From Bacteroidota bacterium (GTDB taxonomy: Bacteria > Bacteroidota > Bacteroidia > Chitinophagales > Chitinophagaceae), in contig JAPLER010000038.1 in NCBI GenBank assembly GCA_026391115.1, forward strand, positions 1 through 20,039: a stretch of DNA of 20,039 nt, given 5' to 3'. Below, piece after piece: positions 1 to 6,930 of this stretch. The notes under the pieces are model-generated. The model saw only the letters and a program-made list of their open reading frames with translations. It did not search any database and was not told the origin of the DNA. How positions within the stretch are numbered: position 1 is the stretch's first letter; every line of letters begins with the position of its first letter. A program made the translations under genes and the position numbers.

Positions 1-70
1 GCAGCTCTTTGTACAAGCAACGTTTCTTGGCTTATCACATTGGCTTGGCGAGGAGATGCTGCCCGTAAAA
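1..70 (+). repeat. Hairpin repeat, copy A (cut by window edge)
   Basis: This is the first of four related intergenic repeats in the window. The left arm is at 16-31, the right arm at 47-63, and the loop at 32-46 contains ATTGGCTT. The arms pair with a few mismatches and G-T pairs. The arm sequence differs from the other copies, but the loop is nearly the same. The part to the left of the hairpin is cut off by the window edge. Confidence 0.7.
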
Positions 71-176
71 AACATCCATACCTCTCTATAGTTGAAATAA
101 CTATTTATTAACCTTCATACTTCAAATAAAGCAAGGATTTTTTCTTTGAAAAAAGATTTATATCTACTCTTGTACA

Positions 177-1397
177 ATGAAATATTTGTTTGTAATTGCT
201 TTATTCATTTCACTTTTTAGTAAGGCACAATCCATTGAAGGCACAATCATTAGTGCAGATAATAAAATGCCTGTTGCAAATGCTAGTGTATATATTAGTG
301 GTACATCAATAGGTGTAGTTTCAAACGAAAAAGGCTTTTTTAAAATTACCACTTTGCCAAGTGGCTCATTAATTTTAGTTGTAAGTAGTATAGGCTATGA
401 AACCTATAGTTATTCATTTGTAGCCAATGAGCTTAAACCCATTTCTATTAGCATTGAGTTAGCAATTAAAGCCAAAGAAATTGATGCTGTAACAGTTACC
501 GTTTACGAAAAAGATGGTTTTAAAAAGTGGGGTCAATTTTTTATTGATAATTTTATTGGTAAAATGAGTGAAGCAAAAGATTGTGTGATTAAAAATCCTG
601 AGGTATTGAGATTTAAAAGGGATAAAGCACAAAACACCTTGCTTGTAAAGGCTTTTGACCCTTTAATAATTGAAAATAAACATCTAGGATATACTTTAAA
701 ATATGATTTAGAAGGGTTTGAATATAATTTTAAAACAGGTGTTTTGTTGTATTATGGATACCAGTTTTTTACTGATTTGGAAACCAATCGTAAAGGAAAA
801 AAAAGGCGTTGGAATAAGAAAAGATTGGAAGCTTATTCAGGGTCGATGATGCACTTTATGAGGGCTTTATATGATAATAGAATAGAAGAAGAAGGCTTTG
901 AAGTAAGGCGATTAATAAAGCGACCGAATGTTGAAAAAGAAAGGGTGAGAAGTATTATGAAAGCTAAATTTACTAATGGTAATCCTTTTAGAATAACTAT
1001 TGGAGAGCCAGTAAATACAGGTGATTCAAGTGCTTACTACAATAATATTATGAGCCAACCCAATGAAGTAGCTTATTTAATAAATAAAACCTTAACAGCC
1101 GACAGCATTTGTACATTACTGGATGATAAATCGAAATTGCTGAGCTTTGATAATTACTTGCAAGTAGTATATAAAAACAAAATTGAAACTATAGAATATT
1201 TGCAACAAAACATTAAGACCGCTAATAAACAACCCTCGGTAATAAATTCACAAATTGTTTTGCTTGGAGAGAAGAAAATTAAGGTATTTAAAAAAGGTAA
1301 TTATTTTAACCCTACAGAATTATTGAGCATTGATTGGTGGAGCTGGAATGAAAAAGTTGCCACACTTTTACCATTGGATTATGAGGTTGAGAAATGA
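177..1397 (+). CDS. Secreted carboxypeptidase-regulatory-like domain protein
   Basis: This 406-residue protein starts with a clear signal peptide (about residues 1-18, ending in SKAQS), so it should be exported. Residues about 20-95 fit a carboxypeptidase-D regulatory-like beta domain: it opens with an IEGTIIS strand, then has PVANASVYI, GVVSNEKGFFKI and SSIGYETYSY, the usual landmarks. In Bacteroidota this domain commonly heads outer-membrane or surface proteins. The rest (about 100-406) is a mixed, charged region I do not recognise, with no TonB receptor barrel visible. No peptidase active site is seen, so the name refers only to the domain. It stands alone between repeat copies A and B. 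Its precise function is unknown. Confidence 0.85.
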   Translation: MKYLFVIALFISLFSKAQSIEGTIISADNKMPVANASVYISGTSIGVVSNEKGFFKITTLPSGSLILVVSSIGYETYSYSFVANELKPISISIELAIKAKEIDAVTVTVYEKDGFKKWGQFFIDNFIGKMSEAKDCVIKNPEVLRFKRDKAQNTLLVKAFDPLIIENKHLGYTLKYDLEGFEYNFKTGVLLYYGYQFFTDLETNRKGKKRRWNKKRLEAYSGSMMHFMRALYDNRIEEEGFEVRRLIKRPNVEKERVRSIMKAKFTNGNPFRITIGEPVNTGDSSAYYNNIMSQPNEVAYLINKTLTADSICTLLDDKSKLLSFDNYLQVVYKNKIETIEYLQQNIKTANKQPSVINSQIVLLGEKKIKVFKKGNYFNPTELLSIDWWSWNEKVATLLPLDYEVEK

Positions 1398-1404
1398 CAG
1401 TTTT

Positions 1405-1481
1405 AGTTATACAACCATTTGTTAAAGCAAAGTCCATTTGCCTTATTATTTTGGCTTGGTAAGGAGACATTGCCAGGAAAA
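1405..1481 (+). repeat. Hairpin repeat, copy B
   Basis: The second copy begins 8 bases after the stop codon of the preceding gene. The left arm is 1426-1442, the right arm 1458-1474, and the loop is an AT-rich TTATTATTTTGGCTT. The 15 bases before the arm (TTATACAACCATTTG) match copy C. It lies where a terminator would be expected, but the run after it is A-rich and not T-rich, so it is not a standard terminator for the + strand. Confidence 0.75.
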
Positions 1482-1516
1482 AAAACAGACATATATCCTA
1501 TTTTAAGGCACTATTT

Positions 1517-1556
1517 TGCATTTCGTACACAAAAAACTGCATTTCGTCCCAAAAAA
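1517..1556 (+). promoter_or_regulatory. Direct repeat TGCATTTCGT, 21-base period
   Basis: TGCATTTCGT occurs at 1517-1526 and again at 1538-1547. Each copy is followed by a short C/A stretch and a run of six A. A 21-base period places both copies on the same face of the helix, as for dimeric activator sites such as those of LytTR-type response regulators. The pair lies about 90-125 bases upstream of the small membrane protein gene at 1644. That it is a binding site is inference. Confidence 0.35.
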
Positions 1557-1643
1557 TTGGTAGATAGTTTAGGTTGCTTTTCTTTTGATGCAAAATATTT
1601 TTTAGATAAATCCAATATCCTATGCCAAGCCATAAAAAATACT

Positions 1644-1934
1644 ATGGAACAAATACGCAATGTTAAAAACTGGCAATGGATAGCTTGGGGCATATTAGCT
1701 GTTAGCATTATTATAAAAGCATATTACTACAATAAGATAAAGTACAACAAGAGCTTTGTAGAATTTTTAAAGGATTATTTTAATTGGGCTCCAATAGTAG
1801 TTATAAAAAATTTTGGAGCCGATAAATACCGCCGACAATATATGAGGGTTAACAACAAGTGTATGGTAACACTATGGCTGATGCTGTTATTGCAATTGTT
1901 ATTATTATTTGTGGAAGAAAAGGCAAAAAGTTAG
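1644..1934 (+). CDS. Small membrane protein, paralogue of the gene at 16725-17030
   Basis: This 96-residue protein has a membrane segment near each end (about residues 12-28 and 72-90) and a charged middle. The middle carries a pattern shared with the minus-strand gene at 16725-17030: F.x.DYFxW.P, then R.QY..VNN.CMV.LW, then Q.LLLFV.E. The frame is open back to 1419, but the upstream part runs through repeat B and the 21-base direct repeat and looks non-coding, so I chose the ATG at 1644, which also aligns with the paralogue. I do not recognise a named family. It is flanked by repeats B and C. It is probably an inner-membrane protein with a short loop; no function can be assigned. Confidence 0.75.
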   Translation: MEQIRNVKNWQWIAWGILAVSIIIKAYYYNKIKYNKSFVEFLKDYFNWAPIVVIKNFGADKYRRQYMRVNNKCMVTLWLMLLLQLLLLFVEEKAKS

Positions 1935-1959
1935 CGAGTAAAAAATTGTACACTATTTC

Positions 1960-2085
1960 TTCCCTGAAACTTCCCCTTGCAAGGTTTTGTTTAAAGCCAA
2001 AGGGGTTATACAACCCTTTGTACAAGCAACGTCTTTTTGCATTATCATATTGGCTTGGCAAGGAGAGAGGTTGTTAGGAAAGGAA
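1960..2085 (+). repeat. Hairpin repeat, copy C (long form)
   Basis: This copy has an extra left half that begins TTCCCTGAAAC and includes a second small palindrome (AAGGGGTT around 2000 facing AACCCTT around 2012). The main hairpin follows, with arms at 2025-2040 and 2058-2075 and loop ATTATCATATTGGCTTG. The same left half with the same opening 11 bases is found in copy D at 6770. Short reading frames cross it on both strands, but they have no family features and are not called. Confidence 0.75.
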
Positions 2086-2198
2086 CGAAATTGTATTGTA
2101 TAACTCATCATAAATAATTTTCTAACACCTATAGTAAGACACAAATCAAGGCTAGGAGGATTGGCATTGTTTAAGTAACCATATTGAATATATCATTG

Positions 2199-2229
2199 AA
2201 AGTTCAAATTAAAAATTTCAACTTTTTTT
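2199..2229 (+). terminator. Hairpin followed by T run
   Basis: Arms at 2199-2210 and 2214-2225 pair over 12 positions with one mismatch around a 3-base loop, and seven T follow at 2223-2229. The stem is AT-rich, so it is weak. It could end transcription from the small membrane protein gene at 1644 before the TraB-type gene begins. Confidence 0.45.
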
Positions 2230-2250
2230 ATGTTGCTTGTAATTTTCAGC

Positions 2251-2273
2251 AATCTATTGCAACTAATCTATTG
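2251..2273 (+). repeat. Short direct repeat AATCTATTG
   Basis: AATCTATTG is found at 2251-2259 and 2265-2273, a 14-base period. It lies about 80-100 bases upstream of the broken TraB-type gene and the sigma factor operon. It could be a regulator site, but two short AT-rich copies may be chance. Confidence 0.25.
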
Positions 2274-2352
2274 TTAACAGTCTAGACAAATATTTCACAA
2301 CAATAATTTTTATAATATGTTTATTACAAATAAAACACAACAAAAAAAAGAA

Positions 2353-3256
2353 ATGAATACAATAAAGATTGCTGCAATAGTTACTTTTATTGTAATAATG
2401 CTAGTTGGGTATAACTCCAAAGCACAAACAAAATCTACTACTCCAACAAATTTATATGCCATTACAGGGAATGGATTAAAGGATACGTCTTGGCTTTTTG
2501 GTACATATCATTTAATTAATGATAGTTATATAAACGAAGTGCCTTATATAAATACAGTATTCAATAAATCAAAAGGGGGTAGTGGTAGAAATTGTAATGG
2601 ATTCTTCTAAGTTAATGGCTGCATATTCAAGTGGAATGATGTTGAATAAAAAATTAACAGATTTATTAGATAAACCTTTTAGTGATAGTTTAGATGTGGA
2701 GCTAAAAGCCAATGTTGGTGCTAGTTTAGAACAGCTCAATCAATTAAAACCAATGAATATTATGCTTGCATTATCTATGACATATTTAATAAAAGACAAT
2801 GAAGCAATAATAAAAAAATATACAGGAAAACCCCTAGATGTATTTTTTGCAGAGCAGGGAAAGTTAACAAGTAAAAGTATTACAGCACTTGAAACCATTG
2901 AAGAACAAATGGATATTTTATTTAACAAAACTTCAATTGAAGAACAACTCAATCAACTGAAATCTTTTATTAGAACCAAAAATGAAAGCATTAAATCTGG
3001 TAATGAGTTAATGAATAGCTGGTTTGCACACGACCTTAATAAAATGTACACCATATCTGAAGATGCAATGAAATTGTATGGTAGTGAAGATGATTTAATA
3101 AAAAACCGAAATAATAATTGGATTAAAAAATTACCTGGCATTATTACAAAACAATCTACATTTATAGCAGTGGGTGCTTTGCATTTACCTGGATCAAATG
3201 GTATTGTAAAACAACTACAAAAACTTGGCTACATACTTACACCCATAAAATTATAA
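2353..3256 (+). pseudogene. TraB/GumN family protein, frameshifted
   Basis: The 5' part (from ATG 2353) has a signal peptide ending near NSKAQ and then YAITGNG and LFGTYHL, the first GxxH motif of the TraB/GumN/TIKI family. The 3' part (in frame from 2582) ends with VGALHLPG, the second GxxH motif, and a terminal LQKLGY segment. Dropping one G from the five-G run at 2575-2579 joins the two frames and restores KGVVVEIVMDS, which supplies the family's conserved acidic residue after the first motif. Family members are thought to be metal-dependent peptidases or related enzymes; the intact protein would be about 300 residues and exported. It could be a true mutation, a phase-variable run, or a sequencing error. 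The stop lies 2 bases before the sigma factor start, so they are probably co-transcribed. The start at 2317 is possible but the signal peptide favours 2353. Confidence 0.8.
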
Positions 3257-3258
3257 AT

Positions 3259-3735
3259 GTGAGCGAGACACAATTTTTAGAACAAATAAAACAAAATCAA
3301 GGCATCATTTATAAGCTAGTAGCATTGTATGCAAATGATACAGAAGAAAAAAAAGATTTGTATCAAGAGGTATTACTACAAGCTTGGAAAAGTTATACTT
3401 CTTTTAGAAATGATTCTAAACTTAGCACATGGTTATATCGCATTTGTTTAAATACAATTTTAACACTTCAACGAAAACAAAATAAAGTTGATTATAAAGA
3501 TTCATTAGAACAAATTGCTCCTTCAATTGAAAACAAAGCCATTGAAAACGAAGATAAAATAAGACTTAGACAAGCCATAAGAAAATTATCAGAAACAGAT
3601 AGGGCTATTATTTCTATGAATTTAGATGGATATGAAAATGCTGAAATAGCAGATGTATTGGGCGTTTCAAATAATCATATCGCTGTTAAACTACATCGCA
3701 TTAAGCAACAATTAGGTAATTTTTTAAAACAATAA
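3259..3735 (+). CDS. ECF-type RNA polymerase sigma factor
   Basis: This 158-residue protein has the two-domain layout of an extracytoplasmic-function sigma factor. Region 2 spans about residues 12-75, with DLYQEVLLQAWKSY and STWLYRICLN, the helices that contact the -10 element and core polymerase. Region 4 spans about 103-155, with LSETDRAIISMNLDGY and a helix-turn-helix AEIADVLGVSNNHIAVKLHR for -35 recognition. The start is a GTG, because the overlapping ATG at 3257 is followed at once by a stop. The GTG lies 2 bases after the TraB-type stop and the gene ends 2 bases before the next ATG, so the three genes are probably translated in a coupled way. The next gene is the likely anti-sigma factor. 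Confidence 0.93.
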   Translation: MSETQFLEQIKQNQGIIYKLVALYANDTEEKKDLYQEVLLQAWKSYTSFRNDSKLSTWLYRICLNTILTLQRKQNKVDYKDSLEQIAPSIENKAIENEDKIRLRQAIRKLSETDRAIISMNLDGYENAEIADVLGVSNNHIAVKLHRIKQQLGNFLKQ

Positions 3736-3737
3736 CA

Positions 3738-4352
3738 ATGAGTATCGAAAATATATGGCAAGATGAAAATAATGGTCAGGACATTGATTTAGTTACCTTA
3801 TTACAAAAGCCTAAATTATTAAATCTTGTTTCGCATCATCCTTTAGAAAAACTAAAGAAAAATTTATTGATAAATATAATATGGGGCAGCCTTATTTGTA
3901 TACTTTACATTTTCATTATTATTCATTTTCAAATATGGCAAGTACAATTATCTATAAGTATTGTATTACTTTTTTCTCTTTGGGCTTTATATACTGCTTT
4001 TCTTGAGTATAAAAAATTAAACACCAATGTGTCGGCAAACACCGCTTTGCTACAAGAAATGAAAAGACATAATGAATCTATTACAACTTGGTTAATAACC
4101 CAACAAAAAGTAGCCTTAATTATTTATCCTATCAGTGCTGCTGGTGGTTTTATGTTGGTTGGTGTAATAGGTTCTGGAAAACCAGTAGAAGTATTTATGA
4201 GCAAGCCTTTTGTAATAATTTCATTAATAATTACTGTTATCATACTAGTTCCTATTTGTTACTACTTAGCTAAGTGGATGTGTAATTATAGTTTTGGAAA
4301 ACATTTAAAAGCATTGCAACAAAATATTAAAGATTTAGAGGCAGAAAAATAA
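3738..4352 (+). CDS. Four-helix membrane protein, probable anti-sigma factor
   Basis: This 204-residue protein has a polar N-terminal part of about 40 residues and four predicted membrane helices at roughly 42-64, 68-88, 123-146 and 156-178, then a short charged tail likely to form a helix (HLKALQQNIKDLEAEK). It starts 2 bases after the sigma factor stop. In Bacteroidota a membrane protein directly after an ECF sigma gene is commonly its anti-sigma factor, with the N-terminal part in the cytoplasm holding the sigma factor. I see no zinc-binding HxxxCxxC motif, so it is not a ZAS-type anti-sigma factor. The role comes from position and topology only. Confidence 0.7.
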   Translation: MSIENIWQDENNGQDIDLVTLLQKPKLLNLVSHHPLEKLKKNLLINIIWGSLICILYIFIIIHFQIWQVQLSISIVLLFSLWALYTAFLEYKKLNTNVSANTALLQEMKRHNESITTWLITQQKVALIIYPISAAGGFMLVGVIGSGKPVEVFMSKPFVIISLIITVIILVPICYYLAKWMCNYSFGKHLKALQQNIKDLEAEK

Positions 4353-4405
4353 ATTTTTATCGTTTGTAATTTTATTTAACCTTTTGCAACTAATAAATAA
4401 AAAAA

Positions 4406-4663
4406 ATGGAAACAACATCGAAAACAACACCTAAAACAAGAAACTTAAATAAACCAGGTTATATTATTTTTTTAGCTCTAGGTATTTTTTTTCTTGCAAA
4501 AAAAGATTTTGGACAAGCTATTATTTATTGGGGATTAGCTTTGGTATTCGACCCATTTAATATTAAAACACCATTTAATAAACGTCCATTTTATCAGCAA
4601 GCTTGGTTAATAGTTCATTTGTCAATTACCTTAGCCTTATTCGTTTTGATGCTAATTAAATAA
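4406..4663 (+). CDS. Small two-helix membrane protein
   Basis: This 85-residue protein has a polar N terminus of about 15 residues, a first hydrophobic segment at about 18-45 interrupted by KKDFGQ, a short loop with FDPFN and PFNKRPFYQ, and a second helix at about 66-84. The Asp-Pro-Phe-Asn and Arg-Pro-Phe-Tyr-Gln loop looks like a conserved family feature, but I cannot name the family. It follows the probable anti-sigma gene by 53 bases on the same strand and may share its transcript. The inverted repeat that bounds the serine hydrolase starts 17 bases after its stop. Confidence 0.75.
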   Translation: METTSKTTPKTRNLNKPGYIIFLALGIFFLAKKDFGQAIIYWGLALVFDPFNIKTPFNKRPFYQQAWLIVHLSITLALFVLMLIK

Positions 4664-4680
4664 CCCACACGAATGATAGA

Positions 4681-4695
4681 GTTATAGCCAATGGT
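4681..4695 (+). repeat. Left end of 15-bp inverted repeat around the serine hydrolase
   Basis: GTTATAGCCAATGGT here is the reverse complement of ACCACTGGCTATAAC at 5915-5929 with one mismatch; ten of the bases (GTTATAGCCA) match without a break. The two sites lie just outside or at the edge of the serine hydrolase reading frame, one on each side. Confidence 0.7.
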
Positions 4696-5903
4696 GAGAA
4701 AAATCTTAAAAAAATGCAAAAAAATGACAAATATGAGACTACAAATTAGATTTAATGGAATCGTGCTTCCAATGATTGTTGCTTCAATATTATTGAATTC
4801 TTGTCAATTAGGTCGCTTTGTTTTTTACAACTTTGCAGATATAAAAGATCATAAAAAATTTCAGTCAAGACCATTAACTGCCGATGCTTCACCTTACAAA
4901 TCAAACTACTAATTCAGGTAAATTCCCAAAAGAGTTGAATGGAATTCCGTTTGATAAATTCCTTGAGGATAATAAAACTGTTGCTTTTTTAATAATTAAA
5001 AATGATACAATTCAATATGAAAAATATTTCAAAGGTTATGACAAGCTAAGTATTGTTCCCTCATTCTCAATGGCAAAATCCGTGACATCAATTTTAATTG
5101 GTTGTGCTATTGACGAAGGATTGATTAAGTCTGTTGACGAGCCAATCACTAACTATGTTCCTGAATTGAGAAAAAATGGTTTTGATAAAGTAACTATTAA
5201 GCACCTTTTACAAATGACATCTGGTATAAAGTTTAATGAAAGCTATATAAACCCATTTGGAGATGCTGCTTCATTTTATTACGGACTTAATCTTAGAAAA
5301 AAAATTAGTAAAATGAAGTTAAAAACAGAACCGGGAAAACAATTTGAATATGTAAGTGGCAATACACAACTATTAGGTTTGGTTTTAGAGCGTTCTTTAA
5401 AGGGTAAGACAATCACTTCATATTTACAAGAGAAAATTTGGACACCACTTGGAATGGAATATGACGCATCTTGGAGCATTGACAAAAAAAAGGATGGCTT
5501 AGAAAAAACGTTTTGTTGTTTAAACGCAAGAGCAAGAGATTTTGCCAAAATTGGTCGGCTTTACTTAAATAATGGCAATTGGAACGGCAAACAAATTATT
5601 TCTCAAAATTGGGTGGAAGAGTCAGCCAGAGTTGATACTGCAAATGGTGGCGTGGTATTTTATAAATATCAATGGTGGTTACCAACTGCATTAGACAATT
5701 TCCGTAAAGAGAACCATAATTTAAAAAATCCCAATAAAGAAAAGATAGAGCTTAGCACAGACAAAGATTTTATGGCAGAAGGCATATTAGGACAGTTTAT
5801 TTATGTTAATCCGACAAAAAAAATGATAATTGTTCGACTTGGAAAGAATGAAGGAAAGGCAGACTGGTGGAATGTTTTCACATCATTGGCAAAAGTATAT
5901 TGA
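4691..5903 (+). pseudogene. Serine hydrolase, beta-lactamase fold, frameshifted
   Basis: The two halves belong to a single serine hydrolase (beta-lactamase class C / penicillin-binding-protein-like family). The 5' half, ending at a stop at 4910-4912, has a lipoprotein-type signal sequence with LLNSC as lipobox. The 3' half, in another frame from 4884, has FSMAK (SxxK nucleophile and general base, Ser codon at 5067), HLLQMTSG, YVSGN as the second motif, and a C-terminal GILGQFIYVNP. Removing one base in about 4884-4912, for example one A of the AAA at 4898-4900, would join them. The full protein would be about 390 residues and anchored in an envelope membrane. Start codons at 4691, 4724 and 4733 are possible; the last two give a more typical signal peptide. 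The substrate is unknown. It is bounded by inverted repeats, suggesting an acquired unit. Confidence 0.82.
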
Positions 5904-5914
5904 AAATGAAAAGA

Positions 5915-6017
5915 ACCACTGGCTATAACATCTGGTTTGGCATTATTGGGGCTTGACGAATATTTCCTCAGCATTTGTTCTTTATTGTACTTTAGTTCGG
6001 GCAGGACGTTATAAATT
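5915..6017 (+). repeat. Right inverted repeat end and attC-like stretch
   Basis: It begins with ACCACTGGCTATAAC, the partner of the site at 4681-4695. It runs through GGTTTGGCATTATTGGGGCTT, rich in G and T for this genome, to GGGCAGGACGTTATA at about 6000-6014, so TATAAC at 5924 faces GTTATA at 6009. This resembles the outer pairing of an integron attC site. The inner arms do not pair well, and no integrase gene is in view. A related GGGCTT...GGGCAG.ACG arrangement recurs at about 6055-6077. Confidence 0.4.
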
Positions 6018-6023
6018 TGGCTT

Positions 6024-6293
6024 ATGAATAAAACATCAGCAATATTGCAATCATTGGGCTTCAGTTATGGGCAGACGGAATACTAATTCCCCAACAAACG
6101 CCTAGCCTTTTTCGGTTTAAGACAAGATATTATTGGCAGACTAGACAATGACATTATTAGTTTTGACACGGTATTATACAGCCTTAAACCTGTAACTATT
6201 TATAGAAACAAATTTTTGGTTCAAGAAGTAGACGTTGCTAGTAAAAGAGAATGTGTTAGCTTATTTAAAACTTATATCTACAATCTATCATAA
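6024..6293 (+). pseudogene. Remnant of a small unknown gene with in-frame stop
   Basis: Starting at ATG 6024, the frame gives 20 residues (MNKTSAILQSLGFSYGQTEY) and then meets TAA at 6084-6086. The same frame stays open from 6087 to the stop at 6291-6293, giving 68 residues with normal-looking composition (for example GLRQDIIGRLDNDIISFD and LKPVTIYRNKFLVQEVDV). Read through, it would be an 89-residue protein. No family is recognised. The last 16 bases overlap the end of the convergent lipoprotein gene at 6278. It lies just past the attC-like stretch and may be a decayed or fragmentary second cassette. Confidence 0.4.
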
Positions 6294-6706
6294 TAAAACG
6301 TTGGATCGCAAGCTGCACCACCATAACGAGATAAAAATATTAATTGATTATTAAGAACTCTCACGGAATCGTTTATTGTAATTAGCATTCCATTTACGTA
6401 ATATTTTTTCTGCAAATAAAAATCACCAGCTGTATTGGCAGTTGCAATGGTATATATACCACTATCTATATACGATATGGATGATGTAGGATAAATTGAT
6501 ATGAAACTATCAACACCAAAAAACTCAATAGTTTGTCCATTGCCTGGCAAATAAGTTAATGTACCTGTATTACCACCTTCTGATTTTCTAAGCTCCCATT
6601 TAGAGTTTTGAAAGGGTGACGTTGTAACCATTTCATTTGTGGTGGTTTCTTTTTTGCAAGCAACAATTGCAATTGATAGTGTAAAACAAAAAGCTAGATA
6701 TTTCAT
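6278..6706 (-). CDS. Lipoprotein, lipocalin-like
   Basis: This 142-residue protein has a lipoprotein signal peptide with cleavage before Cys in IVACKKE. The mature part starts with a Thr-rich linker, then FQNSKWELRKSEGG, a typical opening for lipocalin-like proteins of Bacteroidota, followed by alternating strand-like segments (TIEFFGVDSF, SGIYTIA, FYLQKKYYVNGMLITI, LIFLSRYGG). Lysines after the lipid-carrying Cys do not fit the acidic surface-export signal known for some Bacteroidota, so a periplasmic location is likely, though this is inference. The C-terminal AACDPTFYYDRL resembles the ending of other small lipoproteins of the phylum. Ligand and role are unknown. It is transcribed alone. 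Confidence 0.8.
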   Translation of the reverse strand: MKYLAFCFTLSIAIVACKKETTTNEMVTTSPFQNSKWELRKSEGGNTGTLTYLPGNGQTIEFFGVDSFISIYPTSSISYIDSGIYTIATANTAGDFYLQKKYYVNGMLITINDSVRVLNNQLIFLSRYGGAACDPTFYYDRL

Positions 6707-6769
6707 TGTATGTGTTTGCTAATATTGACTAGTATTATAGTTAAAACATTGCATCAGATTAAAAATTTT

Positions 6770-6900
6770 TTCCCTGAAACGTATTCTTGTATAGCTTAGT
6801 GTAAAGCCCAAAGGCCATTTTGGTTATTTAGACATTTGTAAAAGCAATGTCCCTTTGATTTAGCATATAGGCTGGGCAAAGGGACGTTGCTAGGAAAAGA
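6770..6900 (+). repeat. Hairpin repeat, copy D (long form, best stem)
   Basis: This copy opens with TTCCCTGAAAC like copy C and ends with GCTAGGAAAAG. Its hairpin is the strongest: AGCAATGTCCCTTTG at 6843-6857 faces CAAAGGGACGTTGCT at 6877-6891, 15 pairs with one G-T, around a 19-base loop holding ATAGGCTGGG. It lies between the end of the minus-strand isocitrate dehydrogenase operon and the start of the lipoprotein gene, in the same orientation as copies A to C. Confidence 0.8.
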
Positions 6901-6930
6901 TATTTGTGCAAATTGTTTGAAGAAAGAAGC

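Noticed and set aside
177..1397. TonB-dependent receptor (SusC-like)
   Set aside because: The regulatory-like domain is shared with such receptors, but the protein is only 406 residues and has no plug or barrel features.
1419..1643. Longer N terminus for the small membrane protein gene
   Set aside because: This stretch runs through repeat B and the 21-base direct repeat and has no counterpart in the paralogue at 16725-17030, so ATG 1644 is preferred.
1849..2144. Short frames on both strands across repeat C
   Set aside because: They cover the repeat and its flank, overlap one another and the end of the gene at 1644, and show no protein family feature.
16..6891. The four hairpin repeats as integron attC sites
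   Set aside because: AGCAAC...GTTGCT resembles attC outer boxes, but the stems are nearly continuous and only about 49 bases long, the loop is the conserved part, and the usual unpaired extra-helical bases are not evident.
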